Part shown: positions 37,540 to 49,104 of the stretch, piece by piece
Layout: each line of letters starts with the position of its first letter
How positions within the stretch are numbered: the first letter of the stretch is position 1
Source of the DNA: Serinus canaria
Taxonomy: Eukaryota; Chordata; Aves; Passeriformes; Fringillidae
Assembly: GCF_022539315.1 (NCBI RefSeq)
Contig: NC_066313.1
Location: forward strand, 23,163,059-23,227,058
Length of the DNA: 64,000 nt
Direction of reading: 5' to 3'
The notes under the pieces: generated by a model
Told to the model about the DNA's origin: nothing
Seen by the model: the letters and a program-made list of their open reading frames with translations, nothing else
Databases searched by the model: none
Program-made: the position numbers and the translations under genes

Positions 37540-37965
37540 GGACCAACAAGTGTATCGTAACTATTAGAACAACTTCAGTGAATGTTACAATTACTCATGT
37601 CAAATGAAAATGTAATGCAGTTAACGTGCATGCTGGCTCCCCGCTGCTACTGCTGATGATTATTGCTATTAGAGCATGACCAAACAGTCATTCAAATATA
37701 AACAGCAGATTTGTTTTGATTGTGTTCGTGGCCCGTTTTACTTGCTTTCTGTGAACATTAACACAAATGGCTTTGGTTTGCAAGACCGTCGCCAGGGAGA
37801 GAAACAAAGTCAGGAGTACTGTGGTGCTGACTTTGTGAATAAGCTAAACTATCTGCACTGGAAGATTTTGCATGGCTCTCTGGAAAACTTGACAGCCAAG
37901 CTCTCTCTCTTCAGAGAGAAAAAGCAGAGCTCTCAAAGTCTGAGACCTGGTCGCGTAAGATGAGT
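37540..37965. promoter_or_regulatory. candidate conserved non-coding element
   Basis: This stretch keeps CpG in AT-rich DNA (near 37556, 37625, 37641, 37726, 37787 and 37790). It contains many factor-site-like cores: TTACAATTACTCATG near 37586, GATGATTATTGCTATTAG near 37655, and TGGCTTTGGTTTGCAAGACC near 37769. A 95-codon plus frame (37676-37963) crosses it with no known domain. The texture is that of an enhancer-type conserved element. Inference. Confidence 0.35.
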
Positions 37966-37969
37966 ACAC

Positions 37970-39000
37970 AGAAACTGAACAAAATGTCATGGTAGTCCAC
38001 TGGACAGGCAGCTCTCACATTCCTGCCAGTCATTCAGTAAATACTCAGGAATAACAGTTACATAAAAATGGGGTACCCAACTCTTTGGCCAGAGCTTCTG
38101 ATCCAAAGCCTGCTGAAGGAAAAGGTGCCATTGACTTAAATGGTTTGCGTGTCATAGAGTAACACATAGAACTAAATTCACAAAAGGCTCTGCTTGTTGT
38201 GAAAAGATTCCCAGATTAAGAAGATTAATTAATATTATTGCTCACACTTTTGTGTCACCCTTTAGTGGAATTCCTTATCTCTATAACAGTTTCCAAGACA
38301 GGAGCTCTTGCTCTCTCCATCTTGTCTGAGCTGCTTACTTCCCTTGTAAAGCCAAGAGCTAATCCCAATGGCCACTGATGCGATTATGTTGCACAGCTGA
38401 CTGCAGAACTTCTCCTTTGCAAAAGGACAGATGCAGAAGGTGGAAATCCCAGGATGCCAGGGATCCAACTAATTACCTAACTGCATCAAGGCCATGACTC
38501 TTGTCAGATGCTTTGATTACAGCCCCCGTTTATCTCTTCTCCAGGAGCACATGCTCAGGAATATGCACACTGAGGAATGACTAAGAGTCTCGCACAGCAC
38601 AGGACTGACCTTGAGGCCAGGCCAGAGACTCCCCACTTGCATTAATTTTGACGTGTTTGTGAGGTGTCAGCCTCCTCTGAGGAGAACAGTGCTCTGTGAG
38701 GGGAGTTGCTGCTTGGTGCAAAGAGGACAGAAAAGGGCCAAAATGAGGAAAAAATAGTAAGAATGCAGGAAATGCAGTCAACACATGTTCTTCAAAAGCC
38801 ATTTTAGTGGCAAGTTAGGTATGGGATATCAAAATCTCTGTATATAAAAGACCACAGACAACTTCTGGTTTAGATGTGAATATGGGGCTTTGAAGAGTTA
38901 CTCACAGGTTGATTTCTAGCACGTTTGAAGAAGAAGTTACTGTCTTAAACATGCTAAGACCTAAGGATATTTGGAGTGCCTCCTCCTGCTTATTCTTGTG
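37970..39000. other. unique non-coding DNA
   Basis: Short frames only. A block near 38350-38400 (AGCTAATCCCAATGG, GCGATTATG) has a faint conserved-element texture, but this is not strong enough for its own entry. Confidence 0.45.
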
Positions 39001-39009
39001 TGTTTCTTC

Positions 39010-39500
39010 ACACAGAAAAAGACAGGTTTCTTCAGGCTAGAGCTTGGATGATGGAGAAGAAATGTGACATAGAAACACAAAATCATGAGCACCGTACATC
39101 AAGTCAATAAGAAAGATCTTTATGTCTTCCAGTGGGAGTAATGGAAACTCAATGAAGCAGACTGGTGATGATCAAATCCAAAACAGAGCAGGTAGAGCAG
39201 AGTTCAGCTGTGGAACTCATTGCCACAGGACACTTCAGAATCTCAAAAAGGTGTGAGGAAAATCCACAAGGAAATACTCAGCACGAAGTGAACACTACTG
39301 GCTCAGGAGGTCCCTGGGTTGCAAAGCACTGGAGGTTCAACGAGTGTAACAGAGCGCATCATTACTTACATCATATACTTACAGCACTCGTACATTTTCC
39401 TTCTGGCATCTACTATAGGTCACTTTCAGAGACATATGGGGGGGAATGGCAGCCAGACAGATTCTTGGTTCTTATGTTACTGACTAATTGGGTGAGCTGT
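39010..39500 (+). mobile_element. ancient CR1/L3-like LINE 3' tail
   Basis: CTGTGGAACTCATTGCCACA (about 39208-39227), followed by an AGGACACTTCAGAATCTCAA block, is the typical start of the old L3-like CR1 3' end (GTGGAACTCATTGCC...). Upstream, ACATAGAAACACAAAATCAT (about 39067-39086) fits the matching position. Downstream, TTCTGGCATCTACTATAGGT and GGCAGCCAGACAGATTCTTG near 39450-39469 loosely follow the ...CATCTGGTACTGGCCA...ACTGGGCTAGATGG end. It is strongly diverged and non-coding. Confidence 0.5.
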
Positions 39501-39580
39501 ATGGCTCAGATCCTTAAGCAAGAAGTTAGGCATGTCTTTGTTTAGAGATCTATGAAATTATGTGTTTCTTTCCCTCCCTT

Positions 39581-39597
39581 CCCCCCCCCCCCCCCCC
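39581..39597. repeat. poly(C) run, 17 bases
   Basis: An uninterrupted C17 follows a CCCTCCCTT lead. Such runs are rare, unstable and hard to sequence. The complementary G17 could form quadruplex structure. Confidence 0.9.
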
Positions 39598-39599
39598 AT

Positions 39600-42500
39600 T
39601 GCATTTCCCATTCCATGGGCTCAAAAACCATCCCAAAGAATGAGCAGGAGCTCCTGGCGAAGTCTGAGAATAAGCATCTCACATCTACATATGATCAGGA
39701 TGAGGTGTGATAAGGGGACATCAGCATCACCCACATCTACGCCCACTCATTGATTACCAGCAGGAGAGGGCGTGTGAGCAGCAATCCTGTTCTACATAAA
39801 TTCAGGAGCTGAAAGTGCCAGCACAGCATGGCAAGGTACTCCGAGGATGATCTTCCTATATGTCAATGTGAGTGTAAGATAGTACAGGCATGCACAGCAA
39901 GTGATATGGAGGTGCACAGGTCCAACAAAAGGAAGAGAGGAGAGAGAGGAGCATGTTTGCAAACATTTTTTTTACAGTGCACGTATTTCAGTGTTTATCA
40001 GAATCCACCCATCCATGCACTCTACAGGAAAGTGCAGCCTGCAAGGCAGCTGTTTGTCTGAAATCAGGTGTGTGTGAGACTATCTTCCAGGACTGTGCAA
40101 AGGTATACGCATACCAAAATACCAAATAAGCAAGCAGCAGGGAGCAGCAGAAGGGTAAATTTCATAGGAGTGGGGAGCAAGGTCACTCCCTGGGTGGAGC
40201 AGAGTATCTAGGAAGCAATCCTCAAGGAGACTTTTCCTATACAGGCAGAGTGAAATTAATTGCAGTCATAGTGTTTCTGTGAGCAAAGCGAGGTATGCCA
40301 GGCACACAGAAGAGGAAGGCATCTGTCCCACTCAGAGAGCAAAGAGTTGAGCAGCTGAAAATACTTGTGTCAAATCCCCACTTAGGCATCTCTTCCCCCT
40401 CCAGCCCTTGTCCTCCCTCCCCTCTCTTTCCCATTCATTTCTCATTCTTCAGCTCTTCAGCACTAGGCCCTTCTCCTGATTAACATTTCAAACCCATTGA
40501 TAGTGTGTGCTGGCTTAGACAAACTAATCATCATTAGCACTCCAAAAACCTGTCCAGCTTTCCCTCCCAGAGTCACAGGTGCCACCCTCAGCTGCTTGGA
40601 GAAAAAGGAAAAAATACACCAGCCACAACATGTTCTTGGCAAGCCCTTCAGGAGGTACCAGCTCACAGCTCTGGCAGGCAAGCAGATCACAGTTCCCAGG
40701 CTCTGCACTGCCATGGATCCAGGCTGTAGATAAAGCACTGGGCCACCTAGGATGCAGGCAGTGGGCTGCATCTTCTCCTCTCTAGGTCTTACAGCAATGT
40801 GCTCTTGCACACTGGAACCTGTGCTGGAAGCACTCCTCACTTCCCAGAGAAGAGCAGAGCCCATGCGCCATACGTGGCTGTTTTCTTCCTGCCTGGCCAA
40901 ACTAGAGAGATGTTCAAAACTGGGGTTTGAGTGGGATTTTTTGGGCATGCTGTGGATACAATCTGCATACAAAAGTCTAGGTGCTCTTCCCAGTGACCCA
41001 TTGACCTGTATCTCTTCTGTTTGTAGAGCACAAAAAGGCAGAAAGTAAATACATAACCCAAGGGGACAAGGAATGATGCAAGAACAGGTGTCTGGTGAGC
41101 TGCCCATGTCTGGCCTGAGCTGCAGCCAAGAGATATAAAGGCCACAGATAAATGAGGACTAAGAGGAGGAAAAGAGGGATGGGCTGGAAGATGCTCTCTG
41201 TGACACTTGCAGATAAAATCTACTACTGAACTGCCAGGAAGGCTTGGATGTGCTTCTTTCCCTTTTTCCTGGAGGCACCTAAATCCTCCTCATCAGGCAG
41301 GGTCATTCCACACAACACCTGTTTTCAAAGAATGACATTGTGCCCTCTGCAGTGGGGACCAGGTGGCAGTAACACTGCCCTGGGGAAGAAGGCTGTAACG
41401 GTGCACATAAGATTTCTACCTCACCTCAGCTAATGCCATCTGGGCCCTGGAGAGAGCTCAGGACTGCTCCAGAGACAAAATTCTCCTGACAGCAGCTGAA
41501 AAGTAGTAGGTTTGCCCAGCAGACCTATTTTTCAGCTGTGATGGAAGCACAGGGGTCAACATAACTCTAAAGCACACTTTCTTTTAGGTCTGCCTTGGAT
41601 TCAAAATTTCATTTCAGTCAGACTGACATTAAAATAATGACTGGGCAACCACTGGAAAATTCCACACCACTGGAATCATTGTACCTTGGGAAGCTCTCTG
41701 GGCCCTCATATGAAATATTTGTTGAGAACACATCCATGAGGAGGCTCTGAAATGCCACTAAGCCTGTGTGCATTGGAGTCATGGAAAAGCCACCACCTTT
41801 CATGTAGCTGCTTAGCAGCACACACAGAGCCTGCACAGAGGTCATTTTGGAGAAAAAGGGATTACTTATAAGGTGAGTATGACCTCACTACTAAAGCCCA
41901 GAACTAATGCTGAACAGCCAAATAATGGAAAAAAAAGCTGTCCTATGCCTCTGGAACTGAGGCCTGAGGAATGCAATTCCTCAAGCAAAAACCATCCAGG
42001 CAGACTGGTTGGGAGATAACACACACCCACAAAACTGCACAACTCCCCATTTTCTGTGGCACAGGACATAGTGAGCACCCCCAAGGCACATCTTCTCCCC
42101 CACCTGCTCTCCTGACATCCTCTCCCACCTAACAATCACTTCAGCAAATGCTAGGATGAGGCTTATCTCATGGTTTTGCATGGCCATTATCTGACAGCAA
42201 TAGCAAACTTTGCTGGCATGTGAGGTACAAGGGGCTAGGGTAGGGTAGGAGGTCAGTGCAATCGCAGATATTGCTTTAGAGGTTCCACACTCTTCTGCTA
42301 TCCACCAGGAGACTGGGCCTTCAGGTGCATCCTGTAGTCTTGTTCCTGTGAGGCAAATACTCAGGCACTGACAACATTTAAGACAGCAGCAGATTTTCAC
42401 AAGTGAATCTGCAGGCAAAAATATGTTGCCATCTTCCAAGGCCTGTTCAGACACTGACAGTCACCCCTTGGCTATGGGACTCCCTTATTTCCGCATTTAT

Positions 42501-42654
42501 CCATTCATCCTACACCCGCACCAGCTTCCCTGCCCCAGACCACTATCTTCTGACCTGAAAATAAAACACCCCTGTTTGTGGCACAATCGTGTGCCTCTAC
42601 AGCTGAGCCCAGAGGCTCCTGTCATAATTCCCAGCCTCCCTGCCTGTAAGCAGC
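39600..42654. other. unique non-coding DNA, no gene seen
   Basis: This stretch contains the longest open frame in the window, 214 codons on the minus strand (40463-41107). Its translation has no domain, no low-complexity explanation and no homology I recognise. Frames of this size arise by chance in 64 kb. A pyrimidine-rich block lies near 40385-40445. Confidence 0.45.
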
Positions 42655-43080
42655 AAGAGGCTGTGGAGAGGCAGCCGGCGGCTGTGACAGCATCTGTGGA
42701 GCCACACGCACCCGGCTCGGCAGGCAGCGCCGGCCAGAGGCAGCAGCTCGGGTCTGTTGCAGGATGCTGTCAGAAGGGGGCAAAATCCATCTGCAGTCAG
42801 CGCTTGTTCCCTGCTTTTGCTGCGCTTGCTTTCTCTGTCACCCTTGCATCCCTCCGGCCCTGAGCGCTCTGGCACACTCCGGCCGGGCGGGCCGCCCCTG
42901 CCGAGGGGACGCCGTGGCACCGTCAGGGCCCTCGGCAGGAGTGGCTGCCGGCACAGGCTGCAGCCTGGCCTGGGGTATTCCCCGAGCCCCAGACAGCCCA
43001 CGAAAGCTCGCCCCATCCCACCGGCCTCCACGGGGCTTGCGGAGTGTCCTCAGGACAAGAGGGCCGCCGGATGAGGGCTA
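42655..43080. promoter_or_regulatory. CpG-island-like segment, possible promoter
   Basis: I counted 30 CpG in 42661-43080, with GC near 70% and observed/expected CpG about 0.6. This is close to the usual island threshold and unlike anything else in the window. The densest part is 42841-43080 (20 CpG, GC about 75%). Islands of this kind usually mark promoters, but no first coding exon is evident: overlapping frames of 105-146 codons on both strands are GC-rich by-products. A GAATAG/GTGAGA junction at about 43216 could be a splice donor for a plus-strand non-coding first exon; this is speculative. An unannotated lncRNA promoter or a CpG-rich enhancer are the main options. Confidence 0.5.
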
Positions 43081-43089
43081 GAACTGAGG

Positions 43090-45235
43090 GCTGTGGGCAG
43101 GGCCAGGCTGAGCCTGATCACCGAGTGACTCTTTGTGCTCACTGCTGAGGCGGCTGCTGGTGCTCCGAGCAGCAGAAAAGGTGATGGGAGATGCAAGGAG
43201 ATTCCCCAGGAATAGGTGAGAAAAAGGGGACAACAGGGATGAGGAACTCCCTTTTGTGGAATGGGGTCAGATTCTCCTTCACCTTGTACATTCTGTAGCT
43301 CAAGAGATCGCAGGCAGAGAACATGTCAGAGGTGGGATGGCAGAGTCCCCCTGACCCCAGTGCCAGGCAGTGGGCACACAGGGCCCACCCACTCACAAGA
43401 TTTGGGGCAGGAAGCCACAAAAGGGGTTTGCAACTCAGTTAGCACAGAAGGCTTCCAAACAACAGCTTTAAATCCTTCTCCACACTACTTCTGGAGTTAG
43501 TTTTGACTTTAGAAATGCCTCAGTGCCAGGGACACCATCACATCTCAGGGCTCTGTGACTTTCAAGTGCCTGTGAGCTAGTCATCTAGGGGTGCTTGTGG
43601 GGTGACTTCCACCAATTAAAAAAGTCTGGAAAAACAGGAACATGGAAGGAATAGAAATACAGACAATTCCTCTCAAATGCTAAAAAACACACCACCCCCT
43701 TCTTTTTTCCCTGTGAGTAAGCAACATTTTTTTTCTCTCCTCAACTCCTCAGTTGGCCTGGTGAATTCTATTTCTGTATACATCAGTGAGTCCCTTCTCC
43801 TTACATCATCTGACATGCCTACAGCCAACTCCTGTGAATTTCCTGCAAGTCTTACTATAGCTGGCAGCTGCCCTTGAAACCCCTCAGATAGCAGACTCAC
43901 AAAGTTCACTGAGAAAGAGCTTTCACTTCCCTCCTCACTGTCTTCTAAGCTTTGCATTTGAGGAGGGCAGGGGAGGAAAGGAGGACAGGGACATCCCTAT
44001 GCCCAAGGCTGGCTTAACTATTTCTTCTACAGCACGGAATGAGAGATATTATCCTCATCTCCAATTTCTGAGTTACAGCATGGTCCCAGTGTGACACAGG
44101 ATGTTTTGGGCATGCTACCCATGCTGGCAGTGAGATTGCTCTCTTTTACCTGCCAGAAAGGTGCAGTGACCTCTGGGAAGCCCTGGCAGCAGCCACACCA
44201 CTGCCTAGGAGAGAAAGTGAAGAACTGCTTGGTATCTAACAGAGATGGCAAAGGTGAGCAGGATGAACTGATAGCCACCACACACCAGCACCACCACCTC
44301 TAGTGTAGTAGACTTGCCATGGGATCTCAAGAGGGCATGGTCTCAGTTTCAAGATTTTCAGCTTGCAGCACCCTCCTGACATCAGCCCCAGGGACCAGTC
44401 AAACAGAAATCCATGAGGAAACCCGGCTGGGGTCTCTCCTTCTCTTTCAGCTCTAGGGCTCTGATCAGGATGACAGAAGCCTTATTTTTGCCTGTCCCTT
44501 GGGACAGCCCCCTGCTGAAGATCTCAGGCTGAGTAGGAGAGGTTAGCAGAGATACTGCTCGGTCAAAACACCAACAGAAAGTTGGGAAGGCCTAGACATC
44601 CCCAGCCATGAAGCTGCCTGCTTCACAAGGGTGGGCCATGGTTGGGAATCCCTGCATTAAGGTATTTTAGCAGGCCTGTACAGCAGAGATGGAGAGAGGA
44701 AGGGAGGGAGGAGAGGGAGGCACAGAGCTGGCAATTAAGGACTTTCACACCCAGACTCTGAGGGCACCTTTCTGACATAACCCTCCATATGCAGATGTGT
44801 GCAGAAAAGAAGTGTGTGCAAGCTTAACAGATAGACAACCTGAGGCCTTTTTTGTTTCTTGCACATGGGATGTGCTGGAGCAAGGAGATTTTGCACACTT
44901 TTTTGACATAGTCTGCAGCCTATTTCTGATGATCTGAAGTTTTCCTCTCTTTAAAACATTCCTTGAGCAGACAGCAGACCTCATGTAAAACAACTGTTCA
45001 CAGCAATTACAGCAGTCAGAGAAGGAAAAACATTTCATACCTTCAAAATGAAAAACCCTTTAAGGAAAGCTGTGTTTCTCCCTGAGCACACCAAAAGAGG
45101 GGAAAAGGTGCTGGCCTGTAGCAAACAGAAGATGGAAAAGCTTGGCAATATTTTCTTAGCCCCACAAACCACCCTACATAGTGACAATACGGGGGCAGGC
45201 AGTATGTGACAAAACATCCCTGTCTGTCTGACTCT
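43090..45235. other. unique non-coding DNA, no gene seen
   Basis: There is a short purine-rich GGAGGG block at 44690-44722. Frames up to about 97 codons are unrecognised. No repeat could be named. Confidence 0.45.
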
Positions 45236-45239
45236 GTCC

Positions 45240-45267
45240 TTACAATGTAAGAATGCTTACATTGTAA
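45240..45267. repeat. 12-bp perfect inverted repeat, 4-base loop
   Basis: TTACAATGTAAG at 45240-45251, loop AATG, then the exact reverse complement CTTACATTGTAA at 45256-45267. Stem and loop form a tight AT-rich cruciform-capable hairpin. Confidence 0.85.
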
Positions 45268-45685
45268 AAAACTTGGCAAGCATCTTGTTGGCCAAAATAT
45301 TTAAAAACAATTTCCTGAAGAAATTCCTTGCAAATAGTTACATACAATTGTGCTATCACACAATATATGATTTCTGATGTGCCCTAAGTTGCTGGTCACT
45401 CTTTAGTCTTATTGTCAACTATGCAGATCTGAGAAATGATACATGGATTAAACTGTTGCTTTGGGGATTTTCTCTCCCTCATTTCCAGGAACAACCCAAA
45501 TTTTTCATTTAGACTTTGGTTAGCTATGCTGCTGAGAAACTGCAGGTCTCTCTCCTGGAGCTCTGTAGGACACAGGAGAAAAATGGCAAAAAACTTTTTT
45601 TTCATCTGTAAGTGAGCAAAACTGACCTGGAGTCATAAAGAAATCAGAGCAACAGAAGAGGAAAAGGCTATTTTTGTCAAGTCAC

Positions 45686-45722
45686 TTTTTCTTTTTTTTT
45701 TTTCCTTTTTTTTTTTTTTTTT
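45686..45722. repeat. T-rich homopolymer tract
   Basis: About 37 bases of T interrupted only by C at two places. Simple sequence; no retroposed body recognised beside it. Confidence 0.9.
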
Positions 45723-46514
45723 AGGCAAGAACCACATTTTAAGCTGCTAGTCCCTATTTTTCTCTAAATTCTCTGAGGAACTGGCAATGGATGGCAGGGC
45801 CTGAGGTCCAAAAAGAAGTAAAAGCAATTAAGAGGATAACAAAGCCAGGGTCATCCAAGAATTTTGCAGCTGTCACTGTTTTGCAGCATATCAAGGCCTC
45901 CCCAGACCTCACAGTGGGGGTGAGGACAGGATTCTTGTTGCTCTGTTTGCAGCTCCCATGCTGCCTGAATAGAAGGATGTGCTCCACAAGCCACCAGCTG
46001 TAGAGGAGCTGTGAAAGAGGCTTGATATTGCACAGCTGCATCCAGGGGTGGGGGAGGGAAAGATGAAGGATGTTAGGTGATGAAAGACTGGTTAGGTTAG
46101 GATGGCTGTCTAAAACATTTCAAAGAAATTAAAGAAAGGAGAAATTAAGAAAGATGTTGAACCATAAGCCTAATTAGTGCAGCAGTGTAGTTATAGTCAT
46201 GATAGCCTAAGGATACAATTAGACATGTCTAGAGAGGGAGGCTGATCTTGTTGTTAAACCATAAAGGTAGGGGACAGGATAGTATTGTTTGCACTCTGGT
46301 GCTTGCTCCTGAATGATTCTGATGTGTTGCAGGGACGCCTCCTGACTCCAGCAGCAAACTTCCAGTCTCCTGATGCCTTGGTTTCAATGTTTCCAACTGT
46401 TTCTAAATTAACACGAGGAATTCCCAAGATCAAGCTGAGGCATTTTTATGGCATTCAACCATCAGAGTCCCTTTGAGAACACTTTGGGCTTGCAATTGGA
46501 GATTTTAGGGCAAA

Positions 46515-46585
46515 AGCTGCTAAGAGAAAGAAAAGCTGGTTGCCAAAAAGAGCCAGGCAACCAGCTTTTCTTTCTCTTAGCAGCT
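46515..46585. repeat. perfect 30-bp inverted repeat (hairpin)
   Basis: The left arm 46515-46544 (AGCTGCTAAGAGAAAG..., 30 bases) and the right arm 46556-46585 are exact reverse complements with no mismatch, separated by an 11-base loop AAAAAGAGCCA (46545-46555). The stem does not extend beyond 30 bp. Transcribed RNA would fold into a 71-base hairpin of pre-miRNA size, but perfect pairing is unlike a typical miRNA, whose stem has bulges. It lies in gene-free DNA. The likeliest origin is a recent inverted duplication by template switching, since an old one would have picked up mismatches. Confidence 0.95.
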
Positions 46586-46589
46586 ATCC

Positions 46590-49100
46590 TCAGGAAATCA
46601 CATCTCAGTTTTTTAGAAGAGATGCTGAAGGAGACACAGCCTTTCACTTTGATGTTACAGAATGACATTCCTAAGCACCCTGACTTTGGTGATGCTCAGT
46701 CTGGGCCTTGGCAAAAGAAGGAAAGGAGTCATGGTGTGCAGGCACTATTCACCCCTCAGCTCTGAGGCCCCAGCTGTTTGTCAGTCCCTCTCTACCCAAC
46801 ACTGCTGCACTCCTCACTCTGCAGGAAGAAGTTGTGACAGGGAGAACAGGACGAGATAAATCGGAGAATGAGGTTGACACAAACTATGTCTCTACAAACC
46901 TTAGCAGCCAGGAGCCAGGAGCTCAGCCTGCCCTGCATGCAAGGCCAGCCCCAGGCCAGCAGCAGCCTCAGCACAGCCCAGCAAGCCTCAGCACAGCACT
47001 GCCTCAGCCCATGCTTGGAACAGCTCTAGCAGCATCCTCCATGCCTCCACCTGCAACTGCCATGGGAGACCATCCTTTTTTCTCCCCAAAACACAGTGGT
47101 GAAACTTTTCTAGCATATGGAAGTTAGAACTTGTAGGATGCAAGAGGAGGTGCTGGCAGAGCCATGCTGCAGAGAGCCAGGAGAGATGTCTGACTCAATG
47201 ACACCTGACAGAAATGAAGTCCTGTGGCTTATGCGGACATGAACCCAAGGCTTCTCAGGGATATTATCAGGTGCATCACAGACATCCTGACACAGGATTT
47301 GCCTTGGAATCAGGTACCACCAAAGAACCAGGCAGGTAAAAGGACATCGTGGATTGGTGGCCTCCCTTGATTCATGGGCATGGGCACCAGTCCTGCAGAG
47401 GCCCTGGACTTTGATCCAGCCCTGAGGGGTCTCAGCAGGAGGCAATGTTTACCATACACTTCTGTGCCAGGTCTACATTGTCCATGGCATGAAATGACTG
47501 ACATGCTGGCGCACAAAGGTAAAAAAGGACAGATTGATTTATTGATCAGGGAAAGACACAGTCTCCTTGACAGAGATGTGCTGTCAAATGATGGCAGGAC
47601 GTGCTGCTAAAAGCCCTCCAGATTGATTACTTTACCTGCCACCTGATCCTTCATTGCCCTGGGTGTTGGCAGGTGAAGAGCAAGGGAAGATTTACATGTG
47701 GCTGGGAGTCAGAACAGGAAAACACGCAGGAATGAAAGCTCCAGGGGTCTGGCCAGGACACACTGGCCCTGCTCTCCTCCACCTGCCGTAGGGCTGAAAG
47801 GTCCCTCAGCCCATGCACCAGCCAAGGTGGCAGAAAAACCAGTGAAACCTCATTGTGCAGCCAACCGAAAGTGGCACTGTGGCAGGTAACACCTGCACAT
47901 CCTGAAACGCTGCCATTTCCCTTCCCCATCTGTTCCCTTCTCTAGGATTAAACCACTCCTGTCTGTACGATTATAGGGCCTGTGCCTGCCCCAGGGATTG
48001 TGGAGAGTGCAGCCAGGCACTTGCCCTGGTACTGCAATGCAGGCACTCAGCCCACTGCAGGAGGTAATGCCACAGCCCACATCCCAGCACAGGAGATCAA
48101 GCTGGGGCACCCATGGAAAATGGCCACTTCATCAGCTGCATCAGGCTGGTGCCAATCCATGAGAGAGCTCTGTTCTGGGCCTGCTTGCTCTCCTTTGTCT
48201 CTGCCTGTGCCCCCTGGGGCATCTAGAGTGGCTGTCTCTTAGTGCGGGGTAATGACAATAAACCTAACCTAAGGAGAGAAGAACATTGGAAAAACCTTTT
48301 TCTTGAACGTCTAGGGCCCAACTTACTATTTTTGCACTGGTTCCCACTCAAGATACACTCTTGCTTAAACGGGATCCTCCCCTACTTGACAAGAAGTGCG
48401 AGTGAGCCTTTCTGTCCACTTGCTCAGGAGACAGCCTGAGCCACGTTAGGGAAGAGGCAGGGCCTTATCACAGCAGCAGTTCAAGGCAGCCTGTTTGTGA
48501 CATGACATGAATGCACCACTCAGCACCACATCAAACCCCAAAGTTACTCAGGTGGCCAGGTCCCAACGTCACTGCAGAAACATGTTGAACCAAGCACGTC
48601 ACAAATTTTTAACAAGCTTGTCTAGAGAGATGTAGCATGAGGTAGGCAGTAGAGGAAAGACATAACAAAGAGTGTCCCTTAAATTATTCAGTGCTGGCCA
48701 ATTTACCAGGCACAGCATGTTGGGAAAATGCCACTCCAGAGCTGCTCTCATACCTGTTAAAGGGCTTGATATTCCAAATACATGGCAGCTCTATCTTAAT
48801 TCTGTGGACAATCTGACCAGCTTTGGCTGCGCACCAAATCCAGATGGCTCGCCACCTCTCTTGTGGAAAGTGTAAATAATACAGCAGACCAACCACAGGA
48901 AAAACGGTGATCCCAAAAAGGCAGAGATGTGAGAAGCTAATTTGACTTTTGTACAAGCATCTAAATTAACATCCTCCCAACAGCCTCTTTTTTGGCCTGC
49001 AGCAAATGCCATGAATGATTGAAGACTGCCCCACCCAGACACACTGGGAAAGGCAGGAGTACAACAGGAGGTGGCATGAGGAGCAGCTGCACACTAGACA
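46590..49100. other. unique non-coding DNA, no gene seen
   Basis: Moderately GC-rich. A short duplicated AGCCTCAGCACAGC unit occurs at about 46964-47000. AATAAACCTAACC near 48258 could be a polyadenylation signal or part of an unrecognised LTR, but no family match was made. Confidence 0.45.
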
Positions 49101-49104
49101 AGGC

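Noticed and set aside
40463..41107. 214-codon minus-strand open frame, the longest in the window
   Set aside because: No domain, signal or repeat pattern is recognisable, there is no splice or promoter context, and several overlapping frames exist on the other strand. This fits chance.
42234..42252. TAGGGTAGGG, telomere-like
   Set aside because: Only about two short units with the wrong spacing; not an interstitial telomeric array.
48240..48440. Possible LTR end around an AATAAA near 48258
   Set aside because: No match to an LTR family I know, no TG/CA ends and no partner copy.
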